Numbered from the stretch's first letter, positions 16,475 to 25,889 are shown. The stretch: DNA of 55,004 nucleotides from Lachnospiraceae bacterium (GCA_017634975.1 JAGBMJ010000057.1:1-55004); one strand, 5' to 3'. The notes: generated by a model from the letters alone, not told the origin. A program made the numbers and translations.

Positions 16475-16936
16475 CTAGATCGTCAGATCATTTTCTTCCT
16501 TGTAACGCACTGCCTCTTCAAAGACCATGGACAGCACTTTGCTGAACAGGCCGGCAATGATGAATACCAGGATCACGACCAGGATGGCTGTGGTCATATA
16601 TACGGCAAATCGTACGATCGACATCAGGACAATAAAGAAGCTCACACTTCCCATCTTCCGCAGACTCGCGACATTGGCATCCACGAAACAGTCTTCCGCA
16701 AGTACCGTTTTGAAGATCCGCCGCAGTTCATTCAGCAGGATGGATGCTGCTACACCCAGGATCATATAGATCACTACCGCCGGCCAATAATGCTCTGCCC
16801 AGGGTTCATAAAAACGTGATCCGAATCTGAGCGAAAACGGAAGACTCAGTGTCAGCAGAATCCCGGAATAAAACATAAAGTCCAGCAGATACTTTACTCT
16901 TCTTGTTAATTGCATTTTCTTTTCTTTTGCATCCAT
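16475..16936 (-). CDS. DUF2975 membrane protein
   Basis: This 153-aa protein has four membrane segments (residues about 14-36, 49-68, 92-114 and 118-138) and the DUF2975 landmark DCFVDANVASLRKMG. It almost always sits upstream of a YozG-type XRE regulator; that pairing is seen here. Function is unknown; a role as membrane partner of the regulator has been suggested by layout only. AAAGGAGAACGATTTCTA precedes the ATG. Confidence 0.85.
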   Translation of the reverse strand: MDAKEKKMQLTRRVKYLLDFMFYSGILLTLSLPFSLRFGSRFYEPWAEHYWPAVVIYMILGVAASILLNELRRIFKTVLAEDCFVDANVASLRKMGSVSFFIVLMSIVRFAVYMTTAILVVILVFIIAGLFSKVLSMVFEEAVRYKEENDLTI

Positions 16937-16978
16937 TAGAAATCGTTCTCCTTTAGTATTATTGTGAATTAAATGATA

Positions 16979-17500
16979 TCAACCCGACCATAGATCCGAG
17001 GACCACGCGCGCCAATTACCGTAAAAAGTTTTTCTTTCCAGTTCCGGTATACCACCACCAAAGCTGGGATCAACATACACAAGGTTGTAACATCTTATAT
17101 CCGGAAGTTCCTTTCCGTCCCTATTCCGCAATCTTTCCTTCTTTGCCTGAATCGAAATATACATGTTATCCTTATCATCCCGTCTTATCCGGAGCGCTGT
17201 AAATACCGGGTAATCGCTGTCGCCCTGATATTGCCTGTTTAGATTTTCCATTATATCCCTGATCTCTCGCGGCATGCTGTTGTCATCACTGCGGATATTC
17301 CCCGTAAGATTATTCTCCCTCACGTACCTTACGAGATCATCAAATTTCTCCGTATTGGCATATAAACATTCTTCACAATAGCGGTAAGGGAGCATTTGTT
17401 CCAACAGGATAACTGCACCTATCAGGAATAGCATTATTATTCCTACAGCCACCGCAGAAAAAATGTTTTTTCTATTCGTTTTCCTGTTATCACCATTCAT
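16979..17500 (-). CDS. Membrane-anchored hypothetical protein
   Basis: This 173-aa protein has one N-terminal membrane helix (IFSAVAVGIIMLFLIGAVILL) and a soluble outside domain with a conserved-looking CEECLY motif and a TALRIRRDDKDNMYISIQ strand. The start is the ATG preceded by GGGAG; a GTG four codons upstream is less likely. It is the last of four genes in a run of envelope proteins. No family is recognised. Confidence 0.6.
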   Translation of the reverse strand: MNGDNRKTNRKNIFSAVAVGIIMLFLIGAVILLEQMLPYRYCEECLYANTEKFDDLVRYVRENNLTGNIRSDDNSMPREIRDIMENLNRQYQGDSDYPVFTALRIRRDDKDNMYISIQAKKERLRNRDGKELPDIRCYNLVYVDPSFGGGIPELERKTFYGNWRAWSSDLWSG

Positions 17501-17555
17501 ATTAACTCCCACATTATTCTGTAATGCCTTTTTTATCTTGCAATCTTACCTTCTG

Positions 17556-17870
17556 TCAGCCGCCTGGTCTTACGCCATAATCGCATTTATTAGCAATTCC
17601 GTTTTCATCAAAATATATGAAAAAGAACTCTTCTTCTGATGTGCCCAGAAATCCGGTTTGCTTTTCTCTGTATATATACCCGCCTTTGGTACTTCTATAC
17701 AGACCGTCTGTTTCCATATCTCCAACCACATAATCAAACTCTCCGTATTCTTCAATTATTTCGGCTGAAGTCTTTCCAATATAGTCATCCGGATCAAACT
17801 TCTTACCACATCCCGATAACATAAAGATTAACAGAAACCATAAAAAAAGTAATCTCTTCGTACCTTTCAT
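17556..17870 (-). CDS. Small lipoprotein
   Basis: This 104-aa protein has a lipoprotein signal peptide (FLWFLLIFMLSGC; lipidated Cys at about residue 21). The mature part begins GKKFDPDDYIGKTSAEIIEEYGEF, a layout like SmpA/BamE-type outer-envelope lipoproteins, in which an early helix precedes a two-strand sheet. This resemblance is weak. It lies in the envelope-protein run. Confidence 0.65.
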   Translation of the reverse strand: MKGTKRLLFLWFLLIFMLSGCGKKFDPDDYIGKTSAEIIEEYGEFDYVVGDMETDGLYRSTKGGYIYREKQTGFLGTSEEEFFFIYFDENGIANKCDYGVRPGG

Positions 17871-17887
17871 AACCCATCTCTCCTTAC

Positions 17888-18340
17888 TCAGTGTGTCTTC
17901 AGACTATATACCAGTTCCTTTCCGTTAAATACAACATAATCAAACGGCTCATAATCGGATTTCGCCAACTCTTCCGAAAATTTTTCTGATGAATACCAGG
18001 GTCCTTCAAGCCCGCTCACATCTACCTTTATAAAATCAAACTCCACATCTGTTTCTTCCCACTCATAATCCTCTGATATTTCCTGCGCATACTGCTCATC
18101 CAAATATATGATCCCTCGATACAAAGGTTCATGCGGACCCATACTCATTACACCGGCTCCTGCATACTCTTCATAAGATGTGTTTTCATAATCAAGAATG
18201 CCGCTTGTATGGTTTTTGATAAAGGTATCACCATTGTGAAGATATGCCTGCTCACCGTTCCCGGTATTACAAGCCGTTGTACCGATCATAAAAACGAACA
18301 ATATACCTGCTGATAATCTTTTATAGTTCCGTATTTTCAT
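17888..18340 (-). CDS. Lipoprotein, unknown
   Basis: This 150-aa protein has a lipobox (FVFMIGTTAC) after a basic N-terminus, then an acidic mature domain rich in Tyr and Glu. The start codon overlaps the stop of the upstream DUF6688 gene (ATGA), so translation is coupled; a longer frame running back into that gene is rejected. No family is recognised. Confidence 0.65.
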   Translation of the reverse strand: MKIRNYKRLSAGILFVFMIGTTACNTGNGEQAYLHNGDTFIKNHTSGILDYENTSYEEYAGAGVMSMGPHEPLYRGIIYLDEQYAQEISEDYEWEETDVEFDFIKVDVSGLEGPWYSSEKFSEELAKSDYEPFDYVVFNGKELVYSLKTH

Positions 18341-19521
18341 AACTGCTCCCTCTTTATTCTTTCTGTCCTGTCCAGGATATCCCGGTAGCCCGGCAGGTAC
18401 TGTACCGCAATGACGTTTTCCGGATGTGCCAGAGTCAGATACAATACTGTAACGAAGATCCACTCCAACGGTTTCATCAGGATATACACCACATCACATG
18501 CTGTTTTCGTACGGATGCAACTCGCAATGGGGAATCCGTATTTATCGTAGAAATTGCGGATCACACGGTGCAGCCGGGGCGTCTTCCATTCCAGCACCAG
18601 TTCAAACGCGTTGGCGATCTCCAGCTGCCGGTTGACTACCACACGGTGTCCGTGGCGTTCACCCATACGGAGCGGTTTCACCACTTTCTCATGGCCACCG
18701 GCTGCCACGGTGCACAGATAATGCTCATCTACAATCACGTTTGGCGGCGGCAGCATCTTTGACAGGTTCCAGTCTGCCGTCTCCGTCCAGGTGGCGATCA
18801 GAGCATCCGGCCGCTGCCCCAGCAGAACGGCGATTCCAAGAACAATCCCTAACAGCGGAAGTGCCAGAAGCAGCGCCACTAACGGCCAGCGCTTTGCCCG
18901 CCCAAGAAATCCTTCGTGCCAGGCATCTTTCGTGGTTTTTATATCACTCTCCGCACTCGCTTCCGTATACCCTTCATTCCATTCGATGATCTTCTCACGG
19001 ATCAGGGCGCACATCATAATGATCAGATCGATCGGGAGCACCATCAGCGGAAAAGTAAACTTATCCCTCTGGTCTAACGGAAAAATCTGAATGCACCAGA
19101 TCACACAGCTGATCGCCGCCGGATACATCGCCGCGATCGAAAGTACCGAGACTAGTGGCGGCGTATCCTCCATCCTCCTGGTGGACAGTACCAGAAATCC
19201 GGCTGCTCCGATCAGCATAAGCACGATATAGATCCCTCTGGTTTCCGAATTCAGGATCTGATGTACCTGCGTGTTTATGAGCTGCTCATCCCAGTGTTTG
19301 TCAGTCACATCCTCCAGGATTCCCAAAAACAAAGCGCTGAAGAATAATCCTAACAGAACCGTCAGCCCCCAGCACAGCCTCTTCCATTTCATTTTGGGAA
19401 CAACCAGACCATAAATATTTCCGATGCTCAGAATGATCGGTGCTGCCAATGCTGTAATAACTACGGAAATGCCGAGAATACCTTCAAAAACGTTTCCTAT
19501 CATTCTCGCCGGATTATTCAT
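18337..19521 (-). CDS. DUF6688 membrane protein
   Basis: This 394-aa protein has seven or so membrane segments and a conserved soluble block (VDEHYLCTVAAGGHEKVVK, then GERHGHRVVVNRQLEIANAFE, and YDKYGFPIA) that matches DUF6688. The family has no assigned function. It is the first gene of a run that continues with two lipoproteins and a membrane-anchored protein. A TTGACA/TATACT promoter lies upstream. Confidence 0.8.
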   Translation of the reverse strand: MNNPARMIGNVFEGILGISVVITALAAPIILSIGNIYGLVVPKMKWKRLCWGLTVLLGLFFSALFLGILEDVTDKHWDEQLINTQVHQILNSETRGIYIVLMLIGAAGFLVLSTRRMEDTPPLVSVLSIAAMYPAAISCVIWCIQIFPLDQRDKFTFPLMVLPIDLIIMMCALIREKIIEWNEGYTEASAESDIKTTKDAWHEGFLGRAKRWPLVALLLALPLLGIVLGIAVLLGQRPDALIATWTETADWNLSKMLPPPNVIVDEHYLCTVAAGGHEKVVKPLRMGERHGHRVVVNRQLEIANAFELVLEWKTPRLHRVIRNFYDKYGFPIASCIRTKTACDVVYILMKPLEWIFVTVLYLTLAHPENVIAVQYLPGYRDILDRTERIKREQL

Positions 19522-19576
19522 TTATCCTGTACTCCTTTTTTCCTGTTTAAAATTCGAACTCCGCCAGTCGAGATAT

Positions 19577-19604
19577 AGTATATCATGCACAATTCGATTG
19601 TCAA
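19577..19604 (-). promoter_or_regulatory. Promoter of the DUF6688-lipoprotein run
   Basis: TTGACA (19599-19604), 16-base spacer, TATACT (19577-19582) on the minus strand. Confidence 0.7.
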
Positions 19605-19674
19605 TAATATTTTATTGTTTTTCGATATGTTTATATTATTTAACAGTAAATAATTATTGTTTATGGATTTCCTA

Positions 19675-19703
19675 TTGAAGAGTCTTTGGTTTGGCGGTAT
19701 AAT
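19675..19703 (+). promoter_or_regulatory. Promoter of the type I antitoxin RNA
   Basis: TTGAAG (19675-19680), 17-base spacer, TATAAT (19698-19703) on the + strand, facing the toxin gene. Confidence 0.7.
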
Positions 19704-19709
19704 GAAAAA

Positions 19710-19802
19710 CATAAAAAAGGGTGTTATCAGTCAGTGACGGTTAGCCCTGAACTACAGCAAAAAAATAGCCGCTAGTTTGCTAGGCTGGGCGGCTATTTTC
19801 TT
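19710..19802 (+). ncRNA. Putative type I antitoxin RNA
   Basis: A transcript from the + strand promoter would be about 90 nt and would end at the hairpin that also terminates the toxin mRNA. It overlaps the last bases and 3' untranslated part of the toxin mRNA in antisense. Its 5' part carries GGGTGTTATCA and, 10 bases later, CGGTTAGCCCT, which resemble the toxin-mRNA leader read in its own direction. Contains no credible reading frame. Extent is inferred from promoter and terminator only. Confidence 0.65.
19762..19799. terminator. Shared bidirectional terminator of the toxin-antitoxin pair
   Basis: A perfect 11-bp stem AAAATAGCCGC / GCGGCTATTTT ends in TTTT-type tails on both strands. The toxin stop codon (TAG) lies inside the stem. 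A shared terminator is the layout of par/fst-like type I loci. Confidence 0.8.
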
Positions 19803-19879
19803 TTGCAGATCCCATAAACCAGACCTACTAATGCAACTAACAGTATCAACAGCTGAATAAGATCAGACCATGAAACCAT
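19793..19879 (-). CDS. Holin-like type I toxin peptide
   Basis: This 28-aa peptide (MVSWSDLIQLLILLVALVG, then LVYGICKRK) has a single hydrophobic helix and a basic C-terminus, the pattern of the holin-like toxin family (Hol_Tox) and Fst-type peptides that depolarise the membrane. AAAGGGGG lies 8 bases before the ATG; an ATG two codons upstream is also possible but has too short a spacing. The leader has two hairpins (GAGGGC/GCCCTC at 19905-19922 and CTCAT/ATGAG) that could mask the ribosome binding site. A convergent RNA gene lies opposite its 3' end. Confidence 0.8.
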   Translation of the reverse strand: MVSWSDLIQLLILLVALVGLVYGICKRK

Positions 19880-19971
19880 TGGCATCGCCCCCTTTCTTTC
19901 GATTGAGGGCAGGAACGCCCTCATAATGAGAGCCAACCGCCACCGTATAATTGATAACACCCTTATCTATC

Positions 19972-20000
19972 ATTATAGCACAATCAAAAAGGAAACGCAA
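19972..20000 (-). promoter_or_regulatory. Promoter of the toxin mRNA
   Basis: TTGCGT (19995-20000), 17-base spacer, TATAAT (19972-19977) on the minus strand, giving a leader of about 85 nt. Confidence 0.7.
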
Positions 20001-20034
20001 ACATTTGTTCGAGTTTCCTTTTTTTCATATTTAT

Positions 20035-20322
20035 TTAATTTTCTTCTGCCTGCGGCGCTTCGGCGTTCTTATCATCGCCTTTCTTATCGCCCTGGCCGGC
20101 CATCTCGCGGATCAGGCGGATCAGTTCCAGGTCACTTTCCGATAAGCGGAGGTTGGTCTCCATCTTGGTACCTTCCGGTGTGGTCACGGTCATCTCAACG
20201 ATCGTGCCTTCCTTTGCTCCTGCCTGCGCTACTGCCTGCAGGAACGGGAAAAACTTGGGGTGATTGGTCCCGAATTCGCCAAGCAGCCCCTTTACTTTAA
20301 ATAAGTCCATCGGGTTGATCAT
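20035..20322 (-). CDS. Small conserved hypothetical protein
   Basis: This 95-aa soluble protein starts after GGAGAGACAGAC. It has a hydrophobic N-terminal half (MDLFKVKGLLGEFGTNHPKFFPFLQAV), a strand pair (GTIVEMTVTTPEGTKMETNLRL), a helix (SESDLELIRLIREMAGQ) and a disordered acidic tail. The layout suggests a compact alpha/beta domain. No family name is known to me. It lies just past the EAL gene with an 80-base gap and could be co-transcribed. Confidence 0.65.
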   Translation of the reverse strand: MINPMDLFKVKGLLGEFGTNHPKFFPFLQAVAQAGAKEGTIVEMTVTTPEGTKMETNLRLSESDLELIRLIREMAGQGDKKGDDKNAEAPQAEEN

Positions 20323-20402
20323 GTCTGTCTCTCCATTCGTTTATTTTTTTATCAAAAACATCTCTGTTTGATACCTATAAATTTTAATCAGTTTCGCACA
20401 TT

Positions 20403-22103
20403 TTAGCAATCCTTTTTCGGCCAAAAGGAATCGTTCTTATGTGCCAGACGCTGTTCAAAGTCCGCTACCGGCATCGGCCGGTCAAAGAAAAAGCCCTGTG
20501 CCATAAAGCAGTCGCAATCCTGCAGCAGTTTTACATGTTCTTCAGTTTCCACGCCTTCCACGATACATTCGAGCCCCATGTCCTGCGCCATCGCGATCAC
20601 ATGGCGAAGCATGGTGCTGTCGTAGTCCTGATCCTCTTTCACCTTGGGAAGAAAACACTTATCCAGTTTCAGTACATTCCATGGTACCTCACGGATCAGA
20701 TTGATGGAAGAGTATCCTGTTCCAAAGTCGTCCACCGAGGTGGCGATCCCGGCTTCTTGCAGCTGTTTCACGATCTTTTTCAGATTGTCAAATTCCACTT
20801 CCGTAGTGGTCTCGGTCAGTTCTACTTCAATGCACTCGTGCGGAACCTGATATTTGTCGATGATCTCCAGGATATGCTTCACCAGATCCAGATCTCCCAG
20901 ATGTCTTCTCGACAGATTAAACGAGATCCGTACCGGCTCCTTCCCCTGATCCATCCATCTGCGGATATCCATACATACATTTTCCAGCATATAGAAATCC
21001 AGCTGACAAATACCTGCACCACGCTCCAGCACCGGAATAAATGCCCCCGGAGAGATGACCTTTCCGTCGGATACCCAACGGCACAGTGCCTCCGCCCCAA
21101 CCAGATGATAATCATGCAGTTCGATCTTGGGCTGATAATATACCTGAAACTCCTTCTTCCGGATCGCCTCCGGAAAACTGCTCTCAATCCTTTTGTCCTC
21201 GATCCGCTGTTTTTCCATCGCCTCAGAGAATACGATCTCCGAGAGACTTTTTCGCTTCGCGATCATCAGCGCACTGCTGATCCGATCCATGATATCTTCC
21301 GGCCGATAGATCGCATCCTCTTCCGCCGGCAGATAATACCCTGCCACCGCAGAAAGGTTCAACCGTTCTCCGGTCTCCCGGTTAAAAACAAGCGGCTGCC
21401 CATGCAGGTGCTCGGAAACAATTTCTTTATCCTTCCGGAGGAACATGACTACAAAATTATCTCCGCCAATGCGTCCGATCACAGAAGGCTCAGTCAGCTT
21501 ATCCCGCAGTCTGTGCACATATTCCTTCATCAGTTCCGTTGCCTGATTACGTCCCACGCGCGCATTGACCAGCGAAAAGTTTTTCAGATTAAAATAGCAA
21601 TAGCCGTAATCCTGCACCGTTTTTTGTGCGATCGCCTTTCCCATTGTCTTCATAACATATGGCATATTACGGATCTTGAGCTGCATGTCGTTATACGTAA
21701 ACATATCGATCAGATCCAGAAGACGCATTCTGCCGGTAAATCCATAGAAGGTTTTCTGCAGGACGCGGATCTTCTCCAGATCCTCTGCATCCCACGGTTC
21801 CATATCGGCCCGCCGGCTTATGGTGCAGATCGTAGTGGTACCACCATCCGTAACCTCTCTCGCAACAAAAGGCTGCGTCGTATCTACCGGCCCGTTCTCA
21901 TAAAAAACATCAACCGTACCGTTATGATCTGCCTCATCCTTTGGCGTGAGAAAATAATCCACCTGCACTTTTGCCACACGCACCACCGGACAGACCGGTT
22001 CGATCGCACTGCAGATCTTGTCTTTTTGAAAAGTCTTGATCTGCTCCAGTTTCAGAAGACAGGCCCCCAGGGCCTCCGCATATTCTCTGTTATCGATCGC
22101 CAT
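20403..22103 (-). CDS. c-di-GMP phosphodiesterase, degenerate GGDEF plus EAL
   Basis: This 566-aa cytoplasmic protein has an N-terminal sensor-like region (1-150), a GGDEF domain whose signature is GGDNF (213-217), so cyclase activity is probably lost, and an EAL domain. The EAL domain keeps the catalytic set: E338 in EAL, N396, E428, D458-D459 in DDFGTG, K479, E516 and Q536. It should hydrolyse c-di-GMP to pGpG, perhaps with GTP binding to GGDNF as an activator. No membrane segments are seen. An inverted repeat (TAACTATTC / GAATAGTTA, 22125-22160) lies in its leader. Confidence 0.88.
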   Translation of the reverse strand: MAIDNREYAEALGACLLKLEQIKTFQKDKICSAIEPVCPVVRVAKVQVDYFLTPKDEADHNGTVDVFYENGPVDTTQPFVAREVTDGGTTTICTISRRADMEPWDAEDLEKIRVLQKTFYGFTGRMRLLDLIDMFTYNDMQLKIRNMPYVMKTMGKAIAQKTVQDYGYCYFNLKNFSLVNARVGRNQATELMKEYVHRLRDKLTEPSVIGRIGGDNFVVMFLRKDKEIVSEHLHGQPLVFNRETGERLNLSAVAGYYLPAEEDAIYRPEDIMDRISSALMIAKRKSLSEIVFSEAMEKQRIEDKRIESSFPEAIRKKEFQVYYQPKIELHDYHLVGAEALCRWVSDGKVISPGAFIPVLERGAGICQLDFYMLENVCMDIRRWMDQGKEPVRISFNLSRRHLGDLDLVKHILEIIDKYQVPHECIEVELTETTTEVEFDNLKKIVKQLQEAGIATSVDDFGTGYSSINLIREVPWNVLKLDKCFLPKVKEDQDYDSTMLRHVIAMAQDMGLECIVEGVETEEHVKLLQDCDCFMAQGFFFDRPMPVADFEQRLAHKNDSFWPKKDC

Positions 22104-22345
22104 CTGTTTTTACCTTCCTAATGGTAACTATTCAAACCGTCTTGTATATTGGAATAGTTATACGAGGCTTATACGCAATAACAGAAATGATTTCCGTTAC
22201 CGCGTATACTTCCAATTCACTGAACAGTGTATCAAGCAAAAACAAGTTATATATAGTTTAAATATACCATTTTTGCCATGTATACGCAAGTTAAACCAAT
22301 GAAACAAAGTATTCTATTTGCACAGAGTGCGATCTCCCGGACATG

Positions 22346-22383
22346 AAAAAACCGCCCGATGTTTCGGACACCGGACGGCTTTT
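22346..22383 (-). terminator. Terminator of the PPi-PFK gene
   Basis: Minus-strand stem CCGTCCGGTG / CATCGGGCGG (one mismatch, one G-U) with a 7-base loop, followed by TTTTTTC. The remaining part of 22104-22407 holds only the leader of the EAL gene. Confidence 0.8.
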
Positions 22384-22407
22384 ACAGTGCTCTTTTAAGT
22401 TGTTAGA

Positions 22408-24072
22408 TTAGTTTGCACCCTTTTCCAGAGCCAGCGTTCTGGTAGTCAGATCGCATACCTCAGACGGTCCATAGTACTGGATCGCACCCGGATAGGTAAA
22501 GCAGGTCTTTACTGCCCACTCGTCTCTGTGTGCCTCGAAGAACTTGAACGGTGCACCGTCCAGCTCTACCAGTGCCTTACGGATCACCGGCTTATCTTCG
22601 CCGTTTCTGCGCTCCATGTTCATCATCTTGGTGATCGGCATACCGCCTGCTACCCACTCTTCTGCCGGCTTGGACAGGTTGGATACCTTGGAAAGATACC
22701 CGGTGTATCCGTACTGGATCAGCATGAATGCATTGTAGCCCAGGGAGTAGCAGTAATCTGCATCAAAGTTAGACGGGAATGCACATCTGCCTTCGTAACC
22801 GAAGAAGTGATGCTGGGTTCCGAATTTGCCCTTGTAGGTACCTGCTGCTTTTCTTGCAGCCAGTTTTTCTTTTACCATCTCGGAGAAAAGTTTCTCGGAC
22901 TCGATCAGGGAAACCTGTACGTTACCGTGCGGATCTCTCTCCAGGAACAGCTGCTGCTGTACGAACTGCGGCAGAATATCAAATACCTTGAAGGATTCTG
23001 CGGACAGACCGTTCTTGATGAAATCATACTTTGCATCCCAGCTCGGCAGTGCGTTGAACTCTTCGGTCTTCTTGCCTGCCAGCAGCTCGTTGATCTCTGC
23101 GATCAGTTTGGAGAATTCCGGTACGAACTCTACGATACCTTCCGGAATGATCGCCACACCGAAGTTGTCGCCGTTTGCCGCACGCTTCTCTACGGAATCT
23201 GCGATGTAATCAGCGATTGCGGACAGAGACATCTTCTTAGCCGCTACTTCCTCACCGATAAGGCAGATATTCGGCTGTGTCTCCAGTGCGCACTCCAGTG
23301 CTACGTGGGAAGCACTGCGGCCCATTACCTTGATGAAGTGCCAGTACTTCTTTGCGGAGTTTGCGTCACGCTCGATATTACCGATCAGCTCGGAATAGGT
23401 CTTGGTTGCGGTATCGAAACCGAAAGATGCTTCGATGTCTTCATTCTTTAAGTCACCGTCGATGGTCTTCGGGCATCCGATTACCTGTACGCCGGTGTTG
23501 TGTGCTGCCATATACTCAGCCAGTACTGCTGCATTGGTGTTGGAATCGTCACCACCGATGATCACGATTGCGGTGAGGCCGTGCTTCTTAGCTACCTCGG
23601 TAACGATCTTGAACTGCTCCTCGGTCTCCAGTTTGGTACGGCCGGAACCGATGATATCAAAACCGCCGGTGTTTCTGTATGCGTTGATATACTCGTCATC
23701 AAACTCGATATAGTCGTCTTCGATCAGACCGCTCGGACCGCCTTTGAAGCCCAGCAGTACATTGTTCTTGTCCGTTGCCTTGATGGCATCGTACAGACCG
23801 CAGACAACGTTGTGTCCGCCCGGAGCCTGGCCGCCGGAAAGGATCACGCCGACTACCTGCTTCTTTGCTACGGAGGTGTTCGCCCCCTTCTGGAAGGTGA
23901 TCTCGTTCTTGCCGTAGGTATTCGGGAACAGAGCCTTGATCTTGTCCTGATCCGCTACGCTCTGGGTAGCTGCGCCGTCTTTTACGCAGATCTCAGAGAT
24001 ACCGCCGCGGAGCATGCCGGGCAGCTTCGGTGTGTACTCATATCTTGCTTTCTGAAGCGGTGAAAGATTCAT
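22408..24072 (-). CDS. pfp: PPi-dependent 6-phosphofructokinase
   Basis: This 554-aa enzyme is a long-form (plant/TP0108-like) diphosphate--fructose-6-phosphate 1-phosphotransferase. It phosphorylates fructose 6-phosphate with PPi instead of ATP, saving ATP in glycolysis. Visible motifs: GGQAPGGHN near the N-terminus, [16 protein letters not shown] (the GGDDS signature of the PPi type, with Asp instead of the Gly used by ATP-type enzymes), PKTIDGDL with the catalytic Asp, and [11 protein letters not shown]. The start at MNLSPLQ is set by AAAGGAGAAATCATC. The length is normal for this class. Monocistronic. Confidence 0.92.
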   Translation of the reverse strand: MNLSPLQKARYEYTPKLPGMLRGGISEICVKDGAATQSVADQDKIKALFPNTYGKNEITFQKGANTSVAKKQVVGVILSGGQAPGGHNVVCGLYDAIKATDKNNVLLGFKGGPSGLIEDDYIEFDDEYINAYRNTGGFDIIGSGRTKLETEEQFKIVTEVAKKHGLTAIVIIGGDDSNTNAAVLAEYMAAHNTGVQVIGCPKTIDGDLKNEDIEASFGFDTATKTYSELIGNIERDANSAKKYWHFIKVMGRSASHVALECALETQPNICLIGEEVAAKKMSLSAIADYIADSVEKRAANGDNFGVAIIPEGIVEFVPEFSKLIAEINELLAGKKTEEFNALPSWDAKYDFIKNGLSAESFKVFDILPQFVQQQLFLERDPHGNVQVSLIESEKLFSEMVKEKLAARKAAGTYKGKFGTQHHFFGYEGRCAFPSNFDADYCYSLGYNAFMLIQYGYTGYLSKVSNLSKPAEEWVAGGMPITKMMNMERRNGEDKPVIRKALVELDGAPFKFFEAHRDEWAVKTCFTYPGAIQYYGPSEVCDLTTRTLALEKGAN

Positions 24073-24146
24073 GATGATTTCTCCTTTTTGTTGAAATTTG
24101 TTTTGAAACAGACGAACCAACTCCTGGCCGCCCGCATAACGCTCAT

Positions 24147-24155
24147 ATTATATCA
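24147..24155 (-). promoter_or_regulatory. Extended -10 promoter of pfp
   Basis: TGATATAAT on the minus strand is an extended -10 (TGnTATAAT) with no clear -35. It lies about 75 bases before the ATG. Confidence 0.5.
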
Positions 24156-24237
24156 CATATCCCTGTTTTTCACTATCCCAAAATCTGGAATAGTTGCCGA
24201 AAAAAGTATAATGTTTCTGTGAAAAATATGCAGTAGC

Positions 24238-25842
24238 TTATTGTCGCTCTATTTTACAGTTATATTTACCGGTCCTCTTACTATAATTGATGCCGACAAG
24301 CAGCAATTCTCCCTTATAATCCGCCAGTGCTCCCGCATATTCCTTATCGCGGATCTGTTTAATCGCCGCCTTTGCGCTGCGGTTCCACTTTAATTCCACG
24401 ATCATTGCCGGATGTTCTCCTTCTTTTCTCGGAAGAAAAGCTATATCCGCAAATCCCCTGCCCGCAGGCAGTTCACGCTTCACATAATAGTATTTTCGCG
24501 CCGTGAAATAGCTCATCATCACAGCACAGGCCAGCGCATTTTCATCGTGAAAATTGATTATGGAAGCATAATCCTGCTGTGATTGTGCGATTGTGTCTGC
24601 TACCGCCTTCATATTCCCTGCCCAGGTAGCCTTTAACAGTTCATCAGAGTGTTCCAATGCGTCCTGCACATCCGTCCAGTCGCCGACACGAATGGCGCTC
24701 TCAAACACTTCGCGCACCTCTTCATTCGGTACAAACGCCTCTTCCGTAGCCGCATCATATCCCAGATATCCCATATGAATCAGCGCTGTCAGCACATCAT
24801 CTTTCGTTTTGTAGTGTGTCAGATCGTTTCGAAACGTATTTACATTTACTTTGCGGCGTTCTCCGGCGATCATCGCGATCACATCATCTTTCAGCCCAGC
24901 CTCATTTCTCTCAATGTAATCATTCACTCCTTCAAAGGCACTTGTATTTTTCCAATAACTGCCGGGAGTATTCTTCTGTATAGAGAGCACAAGAGAATTC
25001 GGATTGTAGATATGAATGGCATCCGGTATCTCCCCATAACTCTTTGGTTCCGGATACATCAAATATCCATCGTACCAACGGCGTACAATATCAATGTCGA
25101 TTTTTCTTTCCGCACACAGTTTTTCTACTTCTTCCTCAGTAAAACCAAAATAAGTCGCCAATCTGTCCGGATGGATCATCGTATATTCATCAAAGTTGTT
25201 TAGCGCCGACTCATCTTTTACCTTTTTTATCGGCAGGATCCCGGTAATATACCCCAATGCCAGAAACTGCTTCGACTCTTCTGTCTTAAAAAAACCTCGC
25301 AGATATTTCAGGTAATCACTGATCAGTTTCTCATCATCCTTTGCGTTCCGAATGATACATTCCCATTCATCAATTACAACAACAAACGGTATTCCATCGT
25401 GTTCATAGACCAGCTTCATCGCTGCTGCCGTATTTACGCATTTTCTCCCTGCCAGGTACGGAAATTCCTCCTGCATCGCTGTCAAAAGTGTTTCATCCAT
25501 CAGCGGGATCAATTCTTTACTGCTTTTGGCGCTGCAGAAAAAACTGTTCACATCAAAATGCAATACATTATACCGGTTCAGATGCTTCTCAAAATTCTCC
25601 GTCTTTGCGATCTTATACGGTGCAAAAAGCGCTCTCGAATCACAGCCCCGGCTGTAATATGCATCAATCATCCCGGCCGCCATGGACTTACCAAATCGTC
25701 TCGCACGGCTCACCGCAAAAAAATGCTGCGGACCTGCTATTGATTCGTTCAGGATATCCAAAAGTCCCGTTTTATCAATATAAATCTTTCCACCCGTGTC
25801 ATTTCGGAAACTCTCATTTCCCGGATTCACATAGATTCCCAT
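24238..25842 (-). CDS. AAA-ATPase-like / PD-(D/E)XK protein
   Basis: This 534-aa protein joins an AAA-ATPase-like domain to a C-terminal nuclease-fold domain. The N-terminal YIDKTGLLDILNE, SRARRFGKSMAAGMI (Walker A-like) and VVVIDEWECI (Walker B) are typical. The C-terminal FADIAFLPRKEGEHPAMIVELKWN is the D..(E)xK core of the PD-(D/E)XK superfamily (DUF1703 type). The family is common, often in many copies, in gut Firmicutes and Bacteroidetes. Its function is not settled; a mobile or defence role has been suggested. Monocistronic. Confidence 0.85.
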   Translation of the reverse strand: MGIYVNPGNESFRNDTGGKIYIDKTGLLDILNESIAGPQHFFAVSRARRFGKSMAAGMIDAYYSRGCDSRALFAPYKIAKTENFEKHLNRYNVLHFDVNSFFCSAKSSKELIPLMDETLLTAMQEEFPYLAGRKCVNTAAAMKLVYEHDGIPFVVVIDEWECIIRNAKDDEKLISDYLKYLRGFFKTEESKQFLALGYITGILPIKKVKDESALNNFDEYTMIHPDRLATYFGFTEEEVEKLCAERKIDIDIVRRWYDGYLMYPEPKSYGEIPDAIHIYNPNSLVLSIQKNTPGSYWKNTSAFEGVNDYIERNEAGLKDDVIAMIAGERRKVNVNTFRNDLTHYKTKDDVLTALIHMGYLGYDAATEEAFVPNEEVREVFESAIRVGDWTDVQDALEHSDELLKATWAGNMKAVADTIAQSQQDYASIINFHDENALACAVMMSYFTARKYYYVKRELPAGRGFADIAFLPRKEGEHPAMIVELKWNRSAKAAIKQIRDKEYAGALADYKGELLLVGINYSKRTGKYNCKIERQ

Positions 25843-25889
25843 GACTCCTCCTAAACGGTCTCTAACCTAACACCAAAAATGATAGCATA

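Noticed and set aside
19710-19962. Inverted GGGTGTTATCA copies as ends of a mobile element
   Set aside because: They are the 5' leaders of two facing transcripts, and no target duplications or transposase are present.
20439-22121. 560-codon + strand frame opposite the EAL gene
   Set aside because: A long antisense frame caused by codon bias of the real EAL gene; its translation is His/Arg-rich and matches no fold.
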